From Lysinibacillus pakistanensis (GTDB lineage: Bacteria; Bacillota; Bacilli; Bacillales_A; Planococcaceae): a stretch of 64,000 nt of DNA. This document shows positions 36,052 through 43,984 of this stretch, in pieces. Within the stretch, counting starts at the first letter, position 1; every line of letters begins with the position of its first letter. The notes under the pieces are model-generated. The model was not told the origin of the DNA. It worked only from the letters and a program-made list of their open reading frames with translations, and did no database searches. The DNA lies in contig NZ_CP126101.1 of NCBI RefSeq assembly GCF_030123245.1, forward strand, positions 4,462,501-4,526,500, given 5' to 3'. A program made the translations under genes and the position numbers.

Positions 36052-36687
36052 TTAAGCTTGTACTTCAATAAAAGTTGTGGCATTTGATTCCGATAGCACA
36101 GCATCTACCTCTGATTCAAATTCCTCAATTCGACTATTTAATGCTTCAATTTTCTTTTTAACATTCATCGGATCAATTAACTCATATTCGTTTCTTTTCA
36201 TAAATGTCTCTGTATGTAGTTTTACCTCTTCTGGAGATTGTTTATCTTTATTACCTAATATATTGATTAAATATGTTTCAAGCTTTGCAGGCAGCGCATC
36301 ATTTTCTTTAGCGACCATATTGATTGCTGAACGGTATTGCTGCTGCATCACTTCTAATAATTTCTTTTCAAATTGAATAGACTGCTTGCGTTCTATTGCC
36401 TCTGCCACAGTCATTTCCTCTTTCCCTACAGTCACCTTTGTTTTAGCATTGGATTCTACCACTAAGGATTTAATACGGTTGCGGTAGTCAACTAAACCGA
36501 CTACTTTATCGTATGAGGATTGCATCTGTTTTTCATATTCTTGAATCTCAACACCATTAATCTTGCTATTGCTTTTACGATTAGCTAAAACTGCACTAAC
36601 TTCATTTGTTGCTGCTTCTATACGATGATTGAGCATCTTTAATTCTGTTAATGCCCGGTGAATGGATAACTTTTTATATTCAGTCAT
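36052..36687 (-). CDS. Orphan helical/coiled-coil protein
   Basis: A 211-residue protein with long charged helices. Coiled-coil-like stretches lie at about 5-35 and 180-205, with a central segment KVTVGKEEMTVAEAIERK (about 84-101) that recurs in similar proteins of phages and plasmids of Bacillales. There is no signal peptide, membrane helix or catalytic motif. GGGAGA precedes the ATG and a good sigma-A promoter lies about 50 bases upstream. Function unknown; phage origin is a guess, since no other phage genes are near. Confidence 0.65.
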   Translation of the reverse strand: MTEYKKLSIHRALTELKMLNHRIEAATNEVSAVLANRKSNSKINGVEIQEYEKQMQSSYDKVVGLVDYRNRIKSLVVESNAKTKVTVGKEEMTVAEAIERKQSIQFEKKLLEVMQQQYRSAINMVAKENDALPAKLETYLINILGNKDKQSPEEVKLHTETFMKRNEYELIDPMNVKKKIEALNSRIEEFESEVDAVLSESNATTFIEVQA

Positions 36688-36733
36688 GTTTAAATTCTCC
36701 CTATAAATTGTAATCTAAGCGCAATATTCTTCT

Positions 36734-36763
36734 ATTATATCCAGTTAGCGAATCAAAGTACAA
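36734..36763 (-). promoter_or_regulatory. Promoter of the orphan coiled-coil gene
   Basis: On the minus strand, TTGTAC (36758-36763), an 18-bp spacer and TATAAT (36734-36739) precede the gene. Confidence 0.65.
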
Positions 36764-36865
36764 ATATTACCTTTATTTTAATATTTGATTTTATGATTCC
36801 TTATCTGTATAATATCAATCTAGGTGCCAAACCTAAGTGATAGGGACGGAACATCCTTATCACGC

Positions 36866-36906
36866 AAAAAACGCCAATACAGCACGGATTTGCTGGGCGT
36901 TTTTTG
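36866..36906 (-). terminator. Terminator of the MFS gene (bidirectional form)
   Basis: AAAAACGCC and AGCA pair with TGCT and GGCGTTTTT in a two-part stem with A and T flanks. A second hairpin (GTGATAGGGA...ATCCTTATCAC, 36838-36863) follows it on the minus strand. Confidence 0.8.
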
Positions 36907-36968
36907 TTTTATGAGCGGGAAGATGAGCCCGCTCTTTTTCTTTGTAATTTCCTCTACCTGTTTTTTAT

Positions 36969-38150
36969 CTATATTGGCGCAGATCGCTTATTTTTACTTC
37001 CACCAAATATCATTAACACGATGGCTACCACAAGTAATAGCATTGCCACTAATAATAAGAAGCTATAATTCTTCACATATTCTATATACACCCCGCCAAG
37101 AAACGGTCCTGTTAAACTTCCAATGCTTAGAGCAATACCACACAATAGATTTCCAGTAGGCAGTAATTCCTTCGGTGTTAAATCAGCCATATATGTAATC
37201 CCTAACGAGAACATCGAGCCTACCAATGTGCCTGTAAAGAAAAATGCGATGGCTACAGCAATTTGTGAATGCTCTAAAAAGCTTGCAATTCCAAAAATAA
37301 CAGCTCCGCCAAAAGAGCCTATCATCAATACCCTCCTACGCCCAACCTTATCTCCTATTGCTCCCAGAGGCACCTGTGTTAAAATTCCTCCGAAAGTAAA
37401 GACGGATAAAATAATAGGAATCATACCAACCTCAAAACCTTTACGTAAAGCATAGACTGGGAACAAAGCATTTAAAGAAGATTCTAAAAACCCATAAACA
37501 AATGGACCTAAAAACGCAATCCATCCAAAAACAAAGGCCATTTTATAACGCTGCCAGCCTCTTGCATGTAAATCTCCCGTTAAACGCTCTGGTTTCTCAT
37601 TTTTCAATAAAAATACAAACGACCATGCCAATAAGCACAGAATTGAGGAGACTATAAATGGCAATGCTTCTGTAATTTGAATAAGCTTTACCATTAACGG
37701 TCCGACTGCAAAACCTGTACTAAAGGACAAGCCGTAAATAGCCATGCCCTTTCCTAAGCTTTTATGATCTGCTGTGCTAGTAATCCACGTTTGTGTCGCA
37801 TAATGCAATGCATGATCTCCTACCCCAATAAGTAATCGAAGGATAAACCAAAAGGTCACACTTTTCCATAGAGGAAATGCGAGGAGCGATAAAAACACCA
37901 ATGCCCCACCTATTAAAATAATTGGTTTATAGCCCCATTTTCTTAGAGGCTGCTCAATAAACGGGGAGATTAATAAAGTTCCTATGTATAAACCTGTTGC
38001 ATTCAATCCATTCAAAGCAGAGGATACACCATCCCGCTCGAAAATAATTGAAATTAGTGGTAATAGCATCCCTTGTGAAAAGCCCGATATTGAAACTATT
38101 AACACTAGAATGGCAAATCTTTTTTTGCTGTAATCTGAGAAGTACGTCAT
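36969..38150 (-). CDS. MFS efflux transporter with attenuator leader
   Basis: A 393-residue major facilitator with 12 predicted membrane helices. The loop between helices 8 and 9 has GDKVGRRRVLMIG, the conserved DR-G-R motif A type, and a second G.....RKWGYK motif lies between helices 2 and 3. Such exporters usually pump out drugs. I use the ATG at 38150, five bases after GGAGG; another ATG directly precedes it. A transcription terminator-like hairpin lies in its leader at 38198-38238, so expression may be induced by antitermination. Substrate unknown. Confidence 0.85.
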   Translation of the reverse strand: MTYFSDYSKKRFAILVLIVSISGFSQGMLLPLISIIFERDGVSSALNGLNATGLYIGTLLISPFIEQPLRKWGYKPIILIGGALVFLSLLAFPLWKSVTFWFILRLLIGVGDHALHYATQTWITSTADHKSLGKGMAIYGLSFSTGFAVGPLMVKLIQITEALPFIVSSILCLLAWSFVFLLKNEKPERLTGDLHARGWQRYKMAFVFGWIAFLGPFVYGFLESSLNALFPVYALRKGFEVGMIPIILSVFTFGGILTQVPLGAIGDKVGRRRVLMIGSFGGAVIFGIASFLEHSQIAVAIAFFFTGTLVGSMFSLGITYMADLTPKELLPTGNLLCGIALSIGSLTGPFLGGVYIEYVKNYSFLLLVAMLLLVVAIVLMIFGGSKNKRSAPI

Positions 38151-38197
38151 CATTTCCTCCAACATCAAGTCATTCTTCCAAAGAACAGCATACCAAA

Positions 38198-38238
38198 AAG
38201 CCTTAGCGCTCACCACATGTGATTTTACGCTAAGGCTT
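38198..38238 (-). terminator. Attenuator-type terminator in the MFS leader
   Basis: On the minus strand a perfect 11-bp stem, AAGCCTTAGCG with CGCTAAGGCTT, has a 19-base loop and is followed by TTT-GG. It lies 48 bases before the MFS start, downstream of its probable promoter. The loop carries TGTGGTGA (38210-38217), complementary over 8 bases to TCACCACA near the RNA 5-prime end (38344-38351), giving a possible alternative fold. Confidence 0.75.
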
Positions 38239-38253
38239 AACGAATACTAATTT

Positions 38254-38355
38254 TCATTTAATTGTATAAACACGAATTTCAGCATTTACTTTCGCCGAGA
38301 ACTTGTTTAAACTCCCTCCTTTTCGAGTTAGAGTTCGAAAGATTGTGGTGATCAC
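38254..38355 (-). CDS. Possible leader peptide of the MFS gene
   Basis: A 33-codon frame begins with GTG just after AAAGGA and ends with TGA 16 bases before the attenuator stem. The C-terminal part reads LNKFSAKVNAEIRVYTIK. Spacing between the ribosome site and GTG is too short to be convincing. A stronger AAAAGGAGGGAG inside (about 38312-38323) has no usable start at normal distance and lies in the hairpin AACTC...GAGTT. Resistance genes in Bacillales are often controlled by such leader ORFs. Confidence 0.35.
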   Translation of the reverse strand: MITTIFRTLTRKGGSLNKFSAKVNAEIRVYTIK

Positions 38356-38369
38356 TCCTTTACGATTTC

Positions 38370-38397
38370 TTAATACAACTTTAACACAGGTATTCAA
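38370..38397 (-). promoter_or_regulatory. Probable promoter of the MFS leader
   Basis: On the minus strand, TTGAAT (38392-38397), a 16-bp spacer and TATTAA (38370-38375). This puts the transcription start at about 38363, leaving a 210-base leader. Confidence 0.5.
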
Positions 38398-38517
38398 TAA
38401 TGTAAATATTCTGTCTATTGTTTTTTAAAATTAATCGTTAAGTCCTAGGTGTTTACCTAAACATTGAAATTCAGACCTAAATCAGCTACGATGAAGGGGA
38501 TGAAATGAGGTGTACGA

Positions 38518-38703
38518 ATGTCTAAGCCAATAACTGATAAAAAGCAGCAAGTGAATTACTTAAGAGAACGTCTTGAAATTTTTTTAGAAGTATTAGATGC
38601 AATTGATCCTGAAACAACTGAATTAGAGGACATTGATCGTTTAATACAAATGATGGATGATTTAGAAGACAAAATGGAGCAATTTAACGTTCGTGAACAT
38701 TAG
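38518..38703 (+). CDS. SE1561-family small protein
   Basis: A 61-residue acidic helical protein (YLRERLEIFLEVLDAIDPE, then two short helices with many Asp/Glu) matching the SE1561 family of Firmicutes, function unknown. GAGGTG precedes the ATG. It is divergent from the MFS leader and closes with its own terminator. Confidence 0.82.
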   Translation: MSKPITDKKQQVNYLRERLEIFLEVLDAIDPETTELEDIDRLIQMMDDLEDKMEQFNVREH

Positions 38704-38723
38704 CCTGGGCATAAGAATAAGTT

Positions 38724-38760
38724 TAGCGCGAAAAATCATCGTTTGATTTCTCGCGCTTTT
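38724..38760 (+). terminator. Terminator of the SE1561-family gene
   Basis: AGCGCGA...AAAATCA pairs with TGATTT...TCGCGCT around a 5-base loop and ends in TTTTA. Confidence 0.82.
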
Positions 38761-38766
38761 AGCCAT

Positions 38767-39564
38767 CTAATGACAGTCCCAGTTATACAAAACCTTACTA
38801 AAATCCTTCTTTTGAAGCTCTTCCTCCGTGATAAAAAAATTCCCTACACCACAATCGCCCCACATTATATGATCACCGACACTGTCAATTTGTAGCAACA
38901 AAACCGTAGATTGTTGGTAATCCCCATATGCCCTTGGATCATCCTGTGTGAAAAATGGATACCCGCCAATTTTATGACCATCACCAGTTAATGTTTCGTA
39001 AAAGGCATCCTCTAGAGCATCATCTTCTATATTACCTAAAATACTTGCGTAATGGTCATCACTTCTAAAATCATCTATTGATAAAGGTTCATATGCGACC
39101 TCAAAGGTCAATGCCATCTCCTTTTCAACAGGAAAGTACATGTCATCCTTTTTCGCTTCAAGAAACGAAAAATCTTGAATTAATTGTGATGCATCATTGA
39201 CAATCCGTTCATGATAAATAACACGAAAGCCTTTTTGGTTTTGACCATTACCAAAGTCCATTCCTAATACATCATCAAAGGAATCAATAAAAAACTGTAA
39301 AATTCCCTCCTCAGGGAATTTCGATAAATGATTAGGTACTTCTTCAAAATTAATTTGCGCTAATAATTTTAATGGCTGTCCATCAGAATTTTTAGGATAT
39401 TCCATCGACAATGGAAAATATGGACTACCTGCAAACTTACTTTCAAATAACGATGTTTTTCGCATTGTTGTTTCAATATTTATAACCGGTTGTAATGTTT
39501 CTTCTATAGTTTTTCTATATACTTCAAATGCTTCAGGTAACATAAGAACACTCTTTTCAGACAT
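38767..39564 (-). CDS. YwqG-like DUF1963 protein
   Basis: A 265-residue soluble protein of the DUF1963/YwqG family. Typical segments are SPYFPLSMEYPKNSDGQPLKL, LLAQINFEEVP, LQFFIDS and DCGVGNFFITEEEL. Function unknown; family members occur in secretion and toxin-immunity contexts in Bacillus, but no toxin gene is near here. The ATG at 39564 follows AGGAGG; the longer frame is not used. A near-consensus promoter lies 30 bases upstream. Confidence 0.82.
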   Translation of the reverse strand: MSEKSVLMLPEAFEVYRKTIEETLQPVINIETTMRKTSLFESKFAGSPYFPLSMEYPKNSDGQPLKLLAQINFEEVPNHLSKFPEEGILQFFIDSFDDVLGMDFGNGQNQKGFRVIYHERIVNDASQLIQDFSFLEAKKDDMYFPVEKEMALTFEVAYEPLSIDDFRSDDHYASILGNIEDDALEDAFYETLTGDGHKIGGYPFFTQDDPRAYGDYQQSTVLLLQIDSVGDHIMWGDCGVGNFFITEEELQKKDFSKVLYNWDCH

Positions 39565-39594
39565 AAAATTCCCTCCTAAAGTAGATTTATCCTT

Positions 39595-39623
39595 ATTATA
39601 GAACAAATGTTCCTGTTTATCAA
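39595..39623 (-). promoter_or_regulatory. Promoter of the YwqG-like gene
   Basis: On the minus strand, TTGATA (39618-39623), a 17-bp spacer and TATAAT (39595-39600). Confidence 0.75.
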
Positions 39624-39710
39624 TCTTATTCAAAGGGAAAAAATACTAGGTTAGTGCATTTCATATAAATAACCCGTTTCGTATGGTATTTGATTAGAGA
39701 CTCAGATTTT

Positions 39711-40087
39711 TTGATCAGGTCCTCTAGGTTATTGATCACTTTAACCCCCTATTTGATCAGGTTCTCTTGAGATTTGATCACCTTCATCTTATTTTTGATC
39801 AGGTCTTCCTGAGTTTTGATCACCTTCACTCTTTTTTTGATCAGGTCCCCCTAATAATTGATCACCTTCATCTTATTTTTGATCAGGTTCCATAGATTGT
39901 CGATCACCTTCACCTTTTTTGATCAGGTTCCCAGATTGTTGATCACCTTCACCCTTTTTTGATCAGGTCCTCCTAATTGTTGTTCACCTTCACCCTCTTT
40001 TTTGATCAAATTCTCCAGGTTGTTAATCACATTCACCCTTTTCTTAATCAAATCCACCAGATTATTGATTACCTCCCCCTCCCTTTT
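39711..40087. repeat. Tandem array B: about 42-bp units made of 21-bp half-units
   Basis: Nine degenerate units begin TTGATCAGGT; each contains a second half beginning TTGATCACCT 21 bases later. Unit length is 40 to 45 bp. The last units decay (TTAATCAAAT). It lies between the divergent YwqG-like and fumarase genes. Construction (two alternating 21-bp halves) matches array A at 26430, although the sequence is different. Function unknown. Confidence 0.88.
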
Positions 40088-40203
40088 TAATGACAACACC
40101 CTTTAATTCCTACCTCTAAAAGATGGGCTCTTTTTTTCATTAGTTGAAAAGAGTATAATGTAACGTGGAAATAATCAAATTTTCTATGGGGGGCAATACA
40201 AAA

Positions 40204-41739
40204 ATGAATGTACAAACTTTGGAGAAAAGTCTATACAATTTAATTACTGAAACATCTACGAACCTACCGAAAGACGTGCGCCGTGCTATTAAAAAAGCCA
40301 AAGAAGCAGAGAATGCTGGCACACGTGCAGCAATGAGCTTAGACACAATTGCAAATAATATTATTATGGCTGAAGATAATGTATCACCTATCTGTCAGGA
40401 TACAGGTCTACCAACATTTAAAGTCTACACTCCTGTAGGCGTTAATCAATTAGAAATTAAAGCTGCTATCAAAAAAGCAATCAATGATACATCAGCTGAT
40501 GCAAAATTACGTCCGAATGCAGTTGATTCATTAACTGGTGCAAATAGTGGTAATAACCTTGGGGAAGGTTTACCTGTTATTAAATTTGAACAATGGGAAA
40601 ATGACTACATTACGATTAAATTAATTCTTAAAGGTGGCGGCTGTGAAAACAAAAATATTCAATACAGCCTTCCTTGTGAACTAGATGGTCTTGGCCGTGC
40701 CGGTCGTGACTTAGATGGCATCCGTAAATGTATTTTACACTCTGTCTATCAAGCTCAAGGTCAGGGCTGTTCAGCTGGTTTCATCGGTGTAGGTATTGGT
40801 GGAGACCGTTCTTCTGGTTACGACTTAGCGAAAGAACAATTATTCCGTCATGTGGAAGATACAAATCCAAATGCTGATCTTGCCAAATTAGAAGAATATG
40901 TTGTAAAAACAGCTAACACATTTGGTATTGGCACAATGGGCTTTGGTGGAGAAGCAACATTACTTGGCTGTAAAATCGGGGTTATGCACCGTATCCCTGC
41001 ATCATTCTACGTATCAGTCGCTTATAACTGCTGGGCTTATCGTCGTATGGCTGTGGACATTGACCCACAAACTGGTGAAATCATTAAATGGCACTATCAA
41101 GAAGGCGAAAAAATTACATTTAAAGATGAAGTTGCAGCAACGACAGAAGATACGACTACAGATGTAGTGGAACTTACTGCACCGATTACCGAGGAACAAA
41201 TCCGTACTTTAAAGGTTGGAGATGTTGTATCTATTACTGGTCGTATGTATACAGGTCGCGATGCAATTCACCATCATTTAATGAGCCATGATGCACCTGT
41301 TGATTTAAATGGACAGGTCATTTACCACTGTGGTCCTGTTATGGCTAAAGACGAAGAAGGCAACTGGACAGTAAAAGCTGCTGGTCCAACTACTTCTATT
41401 CGTGAGGAGCCATATCAAGGTGACATCATGAAAAAATTCGGTATCCGTGCTGTTATTGGTAAGGGTGGTATGGGACCAAAAACACTTGCTGCATTACAAG
41501 AGCATGGCGGTGTATACTTAAACGCTATCGGTGGAGCGGCTCAATACTATGCTGACTGTATTAAAGGTGTAGACGGCGTTGATTTAATGGAATTTGGTGT
41601 ACCAGAAGCTATGTGGCACTTAAATGTAGAGAACTTTACTGCTGTAGTTACAATGGACTCTCATGGTAACTCTTTACATGCTGATGTAGATAAATCATCT
41701 CTAGAAAAACTAGCTATGCATGCAGAAAGAGTATTCTAA
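40204..41739 (+). CDS. fumA: Class I (iron-sulfur) fumarate hydratase
   Basis: A 511-residue fused alpha-beta class I fumarase that interconverts fumarate and malate in the TCA cycle using an oxygen-sensitive 4Fe-4S cluster. Cluster cysteines are in ICQDTGLPTF, GGGCENKN and the SVYQAQGQGCSAGF segment; the beta domain starts near residue 320. The ATG at 40204 has GGGGGG upstream; the longer frame lacks a ribosome site. Bacillus subtilis uses the class II enzyme CitG instead, so this gene marks a difference. Array B lies just upstream. Confidence 0.9.
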   Translation: MNVQTLEKSLYNLITETSTNLPKDVRRAIKKAKEAENAGTRAAMSLDTIANNIIMAEDNVSPICQDTGLPTFKVYTPVGVNQLEIKAAIKKAINDTSADAKLRPNAVDSLTGANSGNNLGEGLPVIKFEQWENDYITIKLILKGGGCENKNIQYSLPCELDGLGRAGRDLDGIRKCILHSVYQAQGQGCSAGFIGVGIGGDRSSGYDLAKEQLFRHVEDTNPNADLAKLEEYVVKTANTFGIGTMGFGGEATLLGCKIGVMHRIPASFYVSVAYNCWAYRRMAVDIDPQTGEIIKWHYQEGEKITFKDEVAATTEDTTTDVVELTAPITEEQIRTLKVGDVVSITGRMYTGRDAIHHHLMSHDAPVDLNGQVIYHCGPVMAKDEEGNWTVKAAGPTTSIREEPYQGDIMKKFGIRAVIGKGGMGPKTLAALQEHGGVYLNAIGGAAQYYADCIKGVDGVDLMEFGVPEAMWHLNVENFTAVVTMDSHGNSLHADVDKSSLEKLAMHAERVF

Positions 41740-41836
41740 TAGTGAAGTGAAGCATCCGCTGCTGTAAAATTAACATCATATAATTCGAATGCAGTATTTC
41801 TCCAAAGGCGAGACATTTTACTGCACCAATTTGAAA

Positions 41837-41878
41837 GGCACAGAATATTCCTAGTGAATAGACTGTGCTTTTTTTTTT
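41837..41878 (+). terminator. Terminator of fumA
   Basis: GCACAG...ATATTC pairs with GAATA...CTGTGC and is followed by ten T residues. Confidence 0.88.
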
Positions 41879-41915
41879 CTTAAAACTTCTGGCTTTCTTT
41901 TCCCAGAAACCTTTG

Positions 41916-41930
41916 TTATAATAATTCTAA
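41916..41930 (+). promoter_or_regulatory. PerR box over the -10 of the metal ATPase gene
   Basis: TTATAATAATTCTAA matches the PerR consensus TTATAATNATTATAA at 13 of 14 defined positions. It includes a TATAAT (41917-41922) that can be the -10, with TTTCTT 17 bases upstream as a weak -35. Confidence 0.75.
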
Positions 41931-41942
41931 ATTAGAAAGGAG

Positions 41943-41967
41943 TTAAATGAAATTGTTTTTCATTTAA
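41943..41967 (+). promoter_or_regulatory. Inverted repeat, possible second Fur site
   Basis: TTAAATGAAA (41943-41952) is a perfect inverted match of TTTCATTTAA (41958-41967). The core TGAAATTGTTTTTCA fits the 7-1-7 Fur box at 10 of 14 positions. Confidence 0.45.
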
Positions 41968-42006
41968 AAACTTTACTAAATCATTATATTATAAGGTTTT
42001 TGATAT

Positions 42007-42021
42007 TGATTTTCATTATCA
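42007..42021 (+). promoter_or_regulatory. Fur box upstream of the metal ATPase gene
   Basis: TGATTTTCATTATCA matches the Fur 7-1-7 consensus TGATAATNATTATCA at 12 of 14 defined positions. It lies 12 bases before the ATG, just upstream of the AGGAGGGATCAGG ribosome site. Confidence 0.6.
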
Positions 42022-42033
42022 GGAGGGATCAGG

Positions 42034-43938
42034 ATGGAATACTCTAATCGAGAAAATATAAATTTAATTGAGAAAATAAAGGAGCATGCTGAATTACTTG
42101 CTGCCCTTATAGCAGGCTTGTTTATCTTACTTGCATGGCGTTTAGATACTAGCGGGCAAACTACGGCATCTGTTATTTTATATATTGTTGCATTTTGTGT
42201 TGGGGGATTTGCTAAGGCAAAAGAGGGTATTGAAGAAACAATCGAAGATAAGAAATTAAATGTTGAATTACTAATGGTATTAGCAGCAATTGGTTCAGCA
42301 GCAATTGGTTATTGGACTGAAGGTGCCATCCTTATTTTCATATTCGCAGTAAGTGGTGCTCTCGAAACATATGCCATGAATAAAAGTAATCGAGAAATTT
42401 CGGCACTTATGAATTTACAACCTGAAGAGGCTTGGCTTGTACGTGGTGGCTTTGAACCGATGAAAGTCTCTGTCTCCACATTACAAATCGGAGATCATCT
42501 ACTTATAAAACCTGGTGAACGAGTACCCGCAGATGGCTTCATATTTAAAGGGCAATCTTCTATCGATGAATCAGCAATTAGTGGCGAACCACTTCCAGTT
42601 GCAAAACGTGAAGGCGATGAAGTATTTGCAGGTACGGTTAACTTAAATGGCGCTATTACAATGGAAATGACAAAGCCAAATTCAGAAACATTGTTCCAAA
42701 AAATTATTCAGCTTGTACAAAGTGCTCAAAGTGAGAAATCTCCTTCCCAACAGTTTATTGAAAAATTTGAAGGGACTTACGTAAAATTCGTTTTACTTAG
42801 CGTTGCGTTAATGATGTTCTTACCTCACTTTTTACTAGATTGGGATTGGACAACAACATTCTACCGCGCAATGGTGCTATTAGTAGTTGCATCACCATGT
42901 GCTCTCGTAGCAGCTATTATGCCTGCTACTTTAGCTGCTATTTCAAATGGTGCCAAAAACGGCATCCTATTTAAAGGCGGCTTACATTTAGAGCACTTAA
43001 GTGTATTACGTGCAGTAGCAGTTGATAAAACAGGAACATTAACACAGGGGAAACCTGTTGTGACCGACTTTATTGTTCGTGAAGGCGTAGAACGAGAAGA
43101 GGCATTGTCTGTCCTAGCGGGAATCGAATCACAATCAAATCATCCGCTAGCACAAGCAATCACTTCCTTTGCTAAAGCCGAGGGAGTAACCATCTCCTCT
43201 CAAGTGACTATTAAGGATATTCCAGGTTGGGGTATAAAGGGTTATGTAAATGATATGGAGTATCTCGTTGGAAAACCTGATTTTGTGGGCACAGAAGAAG
43301 CAAATTCCTTTGCAGATGGAGCTACAGCAAAATTAGCCACAGAGGGTAAAACCGTTATTTTCATTCGTGATAAAGATGGTATTGTCGCATTAACAGCCCT
43401 TAAGGATACTGTTCGTGATGAAGCAAAAAAAGCTGTCGCATTACTTAAAGAGCTTGGTATTAATGTCATCATGCTAACAGGAGACAATGAGAAAACAGCC
43501 AAGGCAATTGCTAAAGAATCGGGTGTAACTGAATATGTTGCAGAATGCCTTCCTGAAACAAAAGTTACTGAGATGAAACGACTACTTTCGCAGCACCAAT
43601 TTGTAGGAATGGTCGGGGATGGCATTAATGATGCACCAGCATTAGCAACAGCCACTACAGGTATCGCAATGGGAGAAGGCACGGATGTAGCCTTAGAAAC
43701 CGCAGATGTCGTCCTTATGAAAAATGATTTATCGAAAATTGCTTATGCAGTACGCTTATCACGTAAAATGCAGCGTATCGTCAAACAAAATATCTTTTTC
43801 TCTATTGGCATTATCGTATTATTAATTGCCTCAAACTTTTTACAAGTTGTTGATTTACCATTAGGTGTAATTGGACATGAGGGTAGTACCATTTTAGTTA
43901 TTCTAAATGGCTTACGCATGCTTAATAAAAATGTTTAA
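42034..43938 (+). CDS. pfeT: P1B4-type metal ATPase, PfeT/ZosA-like
   Basis: A 634-residue metal-exporting P-type ATPase. There is no N-terminal heavy-metal domain. The intramembrane motif is SPC (S287-P288-C289), typical of P1B4 pumps, not the CPC of CadA and CopA. The phosphorylated Asp is D331 in DKTGT, with SNHPLA and GDGINDAPA intact. Bacillus subtilis PfeT (637 residues, also called ZosA/YkvW) effluxes ferrous iron and is controlled by PerR and Fur. The same boxes lie upstream here, which supports this assignment over cadmium export. GGAGGGATCAGG precedes the ATG. Confidence 0.85.
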   Translation: MEYSNRENINLIEKIKEHAELLAALIAGLFILLAWRLDTSGQTTASVILYIVAFCVGGFAKAKEGIEETIEDKKLNVELLMVLAAIGSAAIGYWTEGAILIFIFAVSGALETYAMNKSNREISALMNLQPEEAWLVRGGFEPMKVSVSTLQIGDHLLIKPGERVPADGFIFKGQSSIDESAISGEPLPVAKREGDEVFAGTVNLNGAITMEMTKPNSETLFQKIIQLVQSAQSEKSPSQQFIEKFEGTYVKFVLLSVALMMFLPHFLLDWDWTTTFYRAMVLLVVASPCALVAAIMPATLAAISNGAKNGILFKGGLHLEHLSVLRAVAVDKTGTLTQGKPVVTDFIVREGVEREEALSVLAGIESQSNHPLAQAITSFAKAEGVTISSQVTIKDIPGWGIKGYVNDMEYLVGKPDFVGTEEANSFADGATAKLATEGKTVIFIRDKDGIVALTALKDTVRDEAKKAVALLKELGINVIMLTGDNEKTAKAIAKESGVTEYVAECLPETKVTEMKRLLSQHQFVGMVGDGINDAPALATATTGIAMGEGTDVALETADVVLMKNDLSKIAYAVRLSRKMQRIVKQNIFFSIGIIVLLIASNFLQVVDLPLGVIGHEGSTILVILNGLRMLNKNV

Positions 43939-43944
43939 ACGAAT

Positions 43945-43980
43945 AGCCTCGTAATCACTTTTGTGATACGAGGCTGTTTT
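43945..43980. terminator. Terminator of pfeT, shared with yfkH
   Basis: AGCCTCGTAATCAC (43945-43958) pairs with GTGATACGAGGCT (43963-43975) around TTTT and is followed by GTTTT on the plus strand. Confidence 0.8.
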
Positions 43981-43984
43981 CATG

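Noticed and set aside
36077..36376. 99-codon plus-strand frame over the coiled-coil gene
   Set aside because: Antisense shadow, Ser/Asn-rich, no ribosome site.
36052..38150. Prophage or genomic island
   Set aside because: Only one phage-like gene; no integrase, attachment repeats or structural genes were found.
39711..40087. CRISPR array
   Set aside because: No conserved direct repeat of 23-40 bp separated by unique spacers; the whole 42-bp unit is repeated and there are no cas genes in the window.
43242..43682. 146-codon frame on the minus strand inside pfeT
   Set aside because: Lies wholly within a well-conserved gene, has serine-rich low-complexity composition and no ribosome site.
42034..43938. 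Cadmium/zinc CadA-type ATPase
   Set aside because: The membrane motif is SPC, there is no N-terminal metal domain, and PerR/Fur boxes upstream fit the P1B4 iron exporter better.
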